From Peribolospora baueri (Eukaryota; Basidiomycota; Peribolosporomycetes; Peribolosporales; Peribolosporaceae): 64,000 nucleotides of DNA. The position numbers and the translations under genes are program-made. This document shows, in pieces, positions 57,699 through 64,000 of the stretch. The notes beneath the pieces are model-generated. The model worked only from the letters and a program-made list of their open reading frames with translations. It was not told the DNA's origin and made no database searches. The DNA lies in contig JAMDHS010000055.1 of the NCBI GenBank assembly GCA_029717555.1, forward strand, positions 1-64,000. Reading direction: 5' to 3'. How positions within the stretch are numbered: the stretch's first letter is position 1; each line of letters starts with the position of its first letter.

Positions 57699-60600
57699 TC
57701 AAATGTCCCACTCCCTCACATCCTCCTTCTCCCCCACAAATGGCTTCCCGAGGGCCACCACAGCGCCCTCACACCGCGGACACGCGTTCGCGACGAGCCT
57801 GTCCAGCTCGTCCTTCAGCTTCTCCAGCCTCTCTTCCTTCGCACATCCCTTCTTCCTGCCGCCCGCATCCGCGTCCCTCATCCCACCGCCCCTCACGAGA
57901 GCCCCCGCAGCCTCCAGCTTTGCCTTCTCCCCACCCACCATCGCCTTCGATGGGATGCCCACTCCAGCCCCGATAGCGGCAACGAGGCGCTCTGGGATGA
58001 TTAGCTCCCGGATCCGCTCTAGTCCTTGCACCGTTGCCACCGCCCCTCGTCCGAACCCGCTTCCGCCGCTCACGCCAGGAACAAGGGACGCATAGGAAGG
58101 GGGAAGCGTGGAGGCGCCAGTCGTCTCGCGTGAGAGGGATTCTTGAAGTTCGAGGATGCGACGAAGCAGGTGTTGAGACATGTTTTGGGTCGCCTGCGTG
58201 GTATGCATGGAACATGGGGCGCCAATTCATCAGTCAATCGGTGAGTCAATCAAGACAGGACGAGAAAGAGTGGAGGAGCGCGTCGGTCTCGCGATAGCGA
58301 ACAGTTCGGCTTACCTCGGTGATGAGACAATCAGCATGGAAAGCATGCTGGCACGAAAACGCGTAGAACTGCCTGCTGAGCAGGCCGACCTGGCAGATCT
58401 CGCATTTCTCGCTCGCCTCGACGATGACGAATCGCCGAGAGAGCCGTCGGATGTCCTCCTTGATACTCTCCGCGCTCCGCGTTGCTTCGTCCATCTCCTC
58501 TTTCAAGCTGTCAATGTGTGCCGAGTAGTCCTCAAGCGCGGTGCAGATCTCGTCTTTGAAGTCGTCGATAACAACAAAATCGGGGAAGAAGGGAAGAATG
58601 TCTTCAACTTTGAGCAGGTCCGTCGTTTCGAGAAAACGCATCGCGCTACATGTGGAAGAAATGAACGCCCAAGGATCGGTGAGCCATACTGATGCACACT
58701 AGACGAAACTGGGACGGACAAGCCCTACTCACGTCTTGATGTCTCCCTTGCTTTGTACAACGTACTTGGCAATTTCAAGCCAGAGCTTCTTCCTTACCCC
58801 CTCGTCGTCCTCCACCTTATCTGCACTGATCCTCGCCAGCTCCACGTCACCCTGCTTCAGAGCGAGGTCTACAGCGCATTCGTGAAGGCCCATCTTGCTG
58901 TAGATAAGCACGCATGCTTGCATCTTTCCGTTCGATGCGCATGTTCGAAGTGCGTAGTCCAGGTCGTAGTACGGTTGACCCGTGACTGGGTTTGTGGGTG
59001 AAGTGGAGATGAAGCGTAACAGAGGTCCCTCCCCAGACGGGCCCTCCGCTGCGTCCAAGGATTCGGCCGGCAGAGTGGCGTACAGAGCGAGAAGGTAGTT
59101 GTGAATGGAAGGGTCCTCGTTGGCTTGTCGCGTGACCACATGCTGCAGGTATCGTACGCCTTGGTGTATTGGAGAACCATCCTCATCGCGGCGGTACTGG
59201 AGGAGGGAAGGGATGAGCAGACGCGGGTTCAATCGCGGTTGCTTGATCCACGCCTCCACCGTCTCCTGAGGCGCGTTCCGCATCAGAGAGGGACCGAATT
59301 TGTAGTACAGCGCCAATGAGCTCTGTCCCGATAATTTCAGGTCATTCGAGTGAGCACGGGGCCGAAGGCATCAGCATAGAGACCAAGGGTATCATGGATA
59401 CAAGTAAGGGCCATGGGGCCCACCTGACGGTTAAGAACATCGATCGCCTTCGTCCACTCCGCCTCCTGGATCCAATGTCGCACTACCCGCTCCAGATCCC
59501 CGATGACGGTAGCGTAGTGAAGCAGAATGTCTGTTCGACCGTGTCGTGAGATGAGGCCGAGGACCGTTTTCTTATCAAGGTTATCCTGATCGAAGGAGAG
59601 TACGAACGGGCAAATACTTGCATCAGCTTAATCGCCCGATTGTGCGCTAGCCAAACAAGGCAACGTGTGCATACCTTGTACGTGAGCAAGAAGTGTCTTA
59701 ATTCTTCTTCGAGCATGTCCTGTTCAATTCGTAAATTCTCGACATCTTGACTCGCCGCTTCAGAAGATGCGATGTCTTCGAGCTGATTGATCTTGCTCAG
59801 GTAAATCTCGACCAGCCACGTTGCCAGCATCATACGTTGGGTGATATCCTAAAGGAAGAATCAGGGAATGGAAGACATAGGGTGAGTGTGAGTCGGTCCA
59901 GTGCCAGAGCTCAATACTTTTCCTTCCATAGTCTCCGGCCCTACACTTACCGACTTTCGCAGGCGCTCTAATCGCGCGACCATATAATACCGCAACGCAT
60001 CTCGCTCGTCGAGGTCGACAAACTTGAGCACGACCTCCTCGAAACTTCTCGTCACGCTCTGCGCGTAGCATTGTGCGGCTTGGATGTATCGACCTTTGGC
60101 AAAGAAGTCGTCCGCTCGGGAGGAGAGGACGATGTCCCTTTGTCTTGGGGTCTAGGAGCAAACAAAAGTAAAGTAAAAATAGGTGTGATGGTTTAAGGGA
60201 CAGGCGAGAGTACGCGATGCTCACCTTGGTATAGCGCAGGGCCTCCTCGTGCATCCCTTTCTCGAGGTAGATGCGCCAGACATCACGATCTTCGTCATGT
60301 ACCACGAGCTCGAAAATTGAAGAATCAGTGTACAGCCAATACGTCCTCTTGATAGGGTCTACTGCGAGAGACAGGACTCGTTCGTTCGGGCCCTTCTCAC
60401 AAAGCGTATAGGGAGAATGTCAGGACCAGCAAGGAACAATCTGAGAGCGGACTGTCAGCAAGAGCTCACCAGCGGTAGCGGCTCCTCGAACACGACGCTA
60501 TCGTCTAGGTTGCAGATACCCATGATCCGATCCCGATACAGAAGCAAGAAATGAAACTCAGTGAGAGCGATGCTGAGCGGGATCTCTGTGATGTGGTTGG

Positions 60601-62096
60601 CAACGCCGTCTGGAGAGGCCGGATGGGGTGGATGTTCGGTCGCGGGGTAAGGAAGGAGGTTGGCCGAATCGATCACAGAGTCGCCAATGTCAGCTGACGG
60701 CGGGAAGGTCACCAGACCGTGGTAAATTCCAGGTCCTGTAAAACAGAAAGTATGAAGCGAGTGAGCAGGATGAGCAACGCTGTCGCTCTGGGAAGACACA
60801 CAAAGAGCGACCCACCGGTCAGCCACGCCAATGCTCTTGGCGGTACCAGGGCTTGTTGTTGAACGTCCCTAGCGAGAGGAGACCAGAAGTGAAGTTCGCT
60901 ATAGGGCACATCGCCTGGAAGTTCCGATTCTGCAAGCCAGGGCGTGAAACAAAGGGTGGTTCATGGATAAGATAAAAAGGAAAGCCCTGCACGGCAGAGA
61001 CGACTGGAACAGTACGCTTACTCAAGTTGGGTACCGCGTCATGATATGGCTCGAAGAGCCTGTCAAACCATCCTCCGACGGTGTCCTCGCCCTCCCCGCT
61101 TCTCTTGCCGCCCACCTCGCCAACGAACTCATAGATGCGCGTGCTGGTAGTCACAATCACCACAGCCTTGTTTCGCTCTCCCGGAAAGAGCTCGTATCGA
61201 AGGCCAGTGATGGCTTGGCGTTCTGCTAGGGTGAAAACGGGCTTGAGGTACCGATCCTCTCGCTCGAAGAAGCGATCGGAAGAAGAGAGGACGGCCTCAT
61301 AGATCATTCCGTTGCGCGTGCCGATAAGGATCTCTCTCGTAGTCGTCGCCGCCCCTGGAGCCATCGAGGCCGCCTTGTTCCAAGCAATGCTCTCGATCGC
61401 CGTTCCTTTGAGCCTTCCTAGCGGCTTCGCCTTCTTCCACCCCGCTCCAGCAGCCAAATAGAAATTTTCGCCCTGATGTGTCGTAATAACCAGATGCCGG
61501 CTGAGAGGATCGGTGAAGATTTTGTACGGCGTCACCTCGCCAGGCTTCCGTGGAATGTCGGCTTCGTCGATCACTTCGGGGTTGCCAAGGTCGATGCGGA
61601 CTATGCGGACGACGCGATTCGAAGCTAGCACCATGGTAATGATATTGTTCGAGACGAGAAGGCAGACGAGAGGAGCTGGCAACGCATATTGCACCCGTCC
61701 CAGTTCAAAGATTGGAGACGTTGGAAGGGAAGGCTCAAGGCTGGAGACGTATCCGGTCTCGAGCTGTAGGACGCGAAAGGAATGCGGGCACGCTGGTGAG
61801 CGGCCTATAGGCACCGGAAACCTGTCGATCAAGCCCAAATTCATGCTCACCGCCTTCACTGGGTCGACAGATTCTACAGGCAAAAACCGTCCGGCCATAC
61901 CCGCGCTATCCATACCTGCGTCCTCGAACCCGTAATACGGCATGGCCTGCTGAGGCCCGACGCGAGGCCGGGGCGTATCGCCGGCATGTTGCACGAATCT
62001 TCAGGTGAGGTGGAAGTGGTGGCCAATGAGCCTAGTTACTTAAGGTCCTAGTGCAGCACCAGTGTGGCAACACGGAAAGACTCACTCGTCGAACAT
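57699..62096 (-). CDS. VPS18: Vps18 (Pep3), core subunit of HOPS/CORVET
   Basis: The start is the ATG at 62094-62096. The short first exon MFDE joins across an intron to FVQHAGDTPRPRVGPQQAMP. The N-terminal beta-propeller includes NNIITMVLASNRVVRIVRID, YKIFTDPLSRHLVITTHQGE, AIESIAWNKAAS, EILIGTRNGMIYEAVL and ITGLRYELFPGE. Clathrin-repeat-like helices follow, with KGMHEEALRYTK, CASNGKMQACVLIYSKMGLH and ALKQGDVELARISADKVEDD. The C-terminal RING reads CEICQVGLLSRQFYAFSCQH then AFHADCL, and its second half has ACPRCEGAVV; the C-x2-C, C-x-H and C-x2-C residues that bind zinc are visible. The stop is at 57699. Vps18 sits in the tethering complexes that fuse endosomes with each other and with the vacuole. 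About 1,150 residues, intact. Confidence 0.93.
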
Positions 62097-62328
62097 GAGC
62101 GGCGTCTGTCTACGAAGCACTGCAGGCTTGGGCGTTGGCTGTTAGGAAACGGAAGGGGAAGGCGTTGCTCGCGGACAAGGTCGTGCGCCGATCAGGCTGC
62201 ACGTGACAGTTGCAATGGAGCGCTTGCCAGCTAACTTACAATATCACTCCCTCCTCATCAACTTCTCGCAGGCACTTGCTCGCAACCCCAAGCCAATACC
62301 TGAGTCTGCACATAAGGGGAGCATAAGT
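62097..62328. promoter_or_regulatory. Shared promoter of VPS18 and the derlin gene
   Basis: The two start codons are 232 bp apart on opposite strands, so both promoters lie in this short interval. No TATA box is evident. Confidence 0.55.
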
Positions 62329-63555
62329 ATGGCGGATCTCGTTGGAATACCACCAATAACCAAAGCGTGGGCCGTGTCCGCATTGGCCGCCTCGGTCGCC
62401 GTGGTGAGTAGATTGTCTGGCTAGGCGGGGTGCGATGTGGTGTGCTGAGGAATCGCCGCATAAATCGTCACTTGTCTGACGCTGGGTACAATCTCTATCT
62501 TTTCCTGGCTCACGCTTGAAAGCAATGCGACATCATCACTCCTTTCCAACTGTTCTTCACTTGGAAGGCCGTGTTGGAGAGAGGTCAGGTGAGCATGACT
62601 GTCGTCTTCCCGTCAGTAGTAGCAGAGACTCTTCTCGCCCTTGCTAATAACTTGTGCCTGTCTTCTTTTCACGTTTACTTGATTTGTAGTTCTGGAGGAT
62701 TATTACGACCTTTATCTACTTCGGTCCACTCTCTCTCGACTTTATATTCCACCTGTTTTTCTTGTGAGTGTCCTCTGGAGCCACCCGCAATTTTCGTTCT
62801 TGCTTACCGTTTCGTAAAATTCGTTGCAGCATGCGGTACTCTCGAATGCTGGAAGAAAACTCGTATGCGAATCGAAGAGCAGATTATGTGTGGCTTCTCT
62901 TCGTGTCTTCCGTTATCTTGCTTGTGAGTCCTTGACGAGTGTTCGAGTCCTCACGCGCAAGCTGGAGATCGAGTTATCCTCCTGGCATCCGAATAAATTT
63001 TTCTCACTTTTTTGTTTTCTCACAGCTTCTCTCTCCGATTCTCCCTACTGCCCTTCCCTTCCTAGGTTCCTCCCTAGCCTTCACACTCGTTTACCTGTGG
63101 TCGCGAAGACATCCGCACGTCCGTCTCTCCCTCTTCGGAATTCTCGTCATTTCGGCCCCTTACCTTCCTTGGGCACTCGTTGGATTTAGCTGGATCTTGA
63201 GCGGGAAGTGGAGCGCCGTAGTGGGTGATTTGGCAGGTGTCGCGGCGGGGCATATCTGTGAGTACACTTCTCCTTACAGGATTTTTGTGTTGCGCCGCTG
63301 CACTTACTCTGGTGCTGAGTTGTTCTTGTCTCTGATTCATACCTGATCATATTCCGCATTTTGCATCTCTCGCTTTGCAGACTACTTCCTCGTCGAAATC
63401 TGGCCGAAAGAGCGTCGAAGCGGCGGGCGAAACCTGCTAGCTACGCCGCGTATTGTGTAAGTTCTCGCTTTCAGCATTGCTCAATCTAATTTTGCAGAGC
63501 CACCCAGTTTATATGTCCGGCGTTTGGACTCGTCTTGCCCACAGAACGCGAATGA
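62329..63555 (+). CDS. Derlin (Der1/Dfm1 family), ER-associated degradation
   Basis: Seven exons join in phase from the ATG at 62329. Blocks are MADLVGIPPITKAWAVSALA, VQCDIITPFQLFFTWKAVLE, FWRIITTFIYFGPLSLDFIF, MRYSRMLEENSYANRRADYV, WLLFVSSVILL, FLGSSLAFTLVYLWSRRHPH and LSLFGILVISAPYLPWALVG. Later come GDLAGVAAGHIYYFLVEIWP and a last exon VATQFICPAFGLVLP ending at the TGA 63553-63555. The derlin WR motif (FWRI) and the GxxxG motif (GVAAGH) are both present, and several membrane segments are seen. Derlins are rhomboid-like pseudoproteases of the ER membrane that help move misfolded proteins to the cytosol with Hrd1 and Cdc48. The C-terminus is short, so no long SHP-box tail as in Dfm1 is seen; I leave Der1 or Dfm1 open. 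Confidence 0.93.
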
Positions 63556-63794
63556 TAGATGGTCGCTAGAATGCGTTGCGTCAGCAAGCGCACCGACGCC
63601 CCCTTCCCCGGTCTTTTCTGGTCATCCTGCTTTTCACTTCCGCAGTACATAAGGGCTTCGTTTCTCTGTCTTGTGCATCATAATCATATACCACCAGTCC
63701 GACGCATCAATTGAACAGATCGTGTTCACTTCCGTGTACTCAAGCGCCCATGTCAAAATAACGTACATATAAAGCCAACGATGATGTCGCGATC

Positions 63795-64000
63795 TCAGAG
63801 GTCCTTGCGAGGCTTTTTCTTCGGCTTGAATTTCGCCCCACCTGTTCCCATCCCTCCGGACAGGCCGCCGGCGTCGCTAGCACCCCTTGTCGCCTGCTCA
63901 AATGCGGCGGTCGCAGATCCCATACGCTTTTTGTTTGACTTTCGGTCACCGGCGCTTCCCAGAGCCCCACCTTTGTGTTCAGCCTTGTTCGACGTAGGAG
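63795..64000 (-). CDS. 3' end of an unidentified gene (runs off right edge)
   Basis: The minus strand reads an open C-terminal stretch: SNKAEHKGGALGSAGDRKSN, KKRMGSATAAFEQATRGASD, AGGLSGGMGTGGAKFKPKKK and PRKDL, then the stop at 63795-63797. It is rich in glycine, lysine and alanine and looks disordered, as in tails of RNA-binding or nuclear proteins. The body of the gene lies outside the window and I cannot name it. Confidence 0.58.
   Translation of the reverse strand, partial: PTSNKAEHKGGALGSAGDRKSNKKRMGSATAAFEQATRGASDAGGLSGGMGTGGAKFKPKKKPRKDL

Overview
The window looks like nuclear DNA of a basidiomycete fungus, most likely a GC-rich, intron-dense yeast-like lineage such as a Microbotryomycete or other Pucciniomycotina. 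That placement is inference from gene content and style: many short GT..AG introns of roughly 50-110 bp, pyrimidine-rich leaders, mitochondrial ClpP, a basidiomycete-type STAND N-terminus, Ku80, Tvp23, Yhm2 and a class 3 lipase. There is no sign of bacterial operons, CRISPR or rRNA.

Left part (1-12 kb). A minus-strand STAND/NLR-like gene runs off the left edge. A doubtful split gene follows at about 2.4-3.4 kb. An ABCC transporter pseudogene (3.67-5.78 kb) keeps pieces of both nucleotide-binding domains but has lost almost all membrane domains. Then come an Ngl2-type exonuclease (minus) and a family-16 protein methyltransferase (plus) sharing a promoter, and the Golgi protein Tvp23.

Middle part (12-40 kb). 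A long coiled-coil protein, the mitochondrial carrier Yhm2, two unrelated-looking single-pass membrane proteins with long simple-sequence gaps, Ku80 (minus), a short ABCC TMD0 fragment (minus), an unrecognised Cys/His-containing protein, a 179-bp MITE with 45-bp inverted ends, an intact cytochrome P450, mitochondrial ClpP, and a PIG-Y-like GPI-synthesis subunit (minus).

Right part (40-64 kb). A 5.6-kb gap with no supportable gene, cyclophilin 40 with an unusual insertion inside its PPIase domain, another 3-kb gap, a class 3 (DAG-lipase-like) lipase (minus), an unclear small minus gene, the ribosome-biogenesis factor Cgr1, Vps18 (minus) and a derlin (plus) sharing a promoter, and the 3' end of an unidentified minus gene.

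Most genes are housekeeping and do not form a pathway cluster. Shared themes are membrane traffic (Tvp23, Vps18), ER quality control and GPI synthesis (derlin, PIG-Y), mitochondrial function (Yhm2, ClpP) and DNA repair (Ku80). I did not find a convincing new system. The most notable items are the two broken ABCC pieces about 25 kb apart, the MITE upstream of the P450, the truncated STAND gene at the edge, the unknown protein at 31.7-32.7 kb, and a G-rich tandem repeat near 30 kb. Exon boundaries were read by eye from splice consensus and frame continuity.
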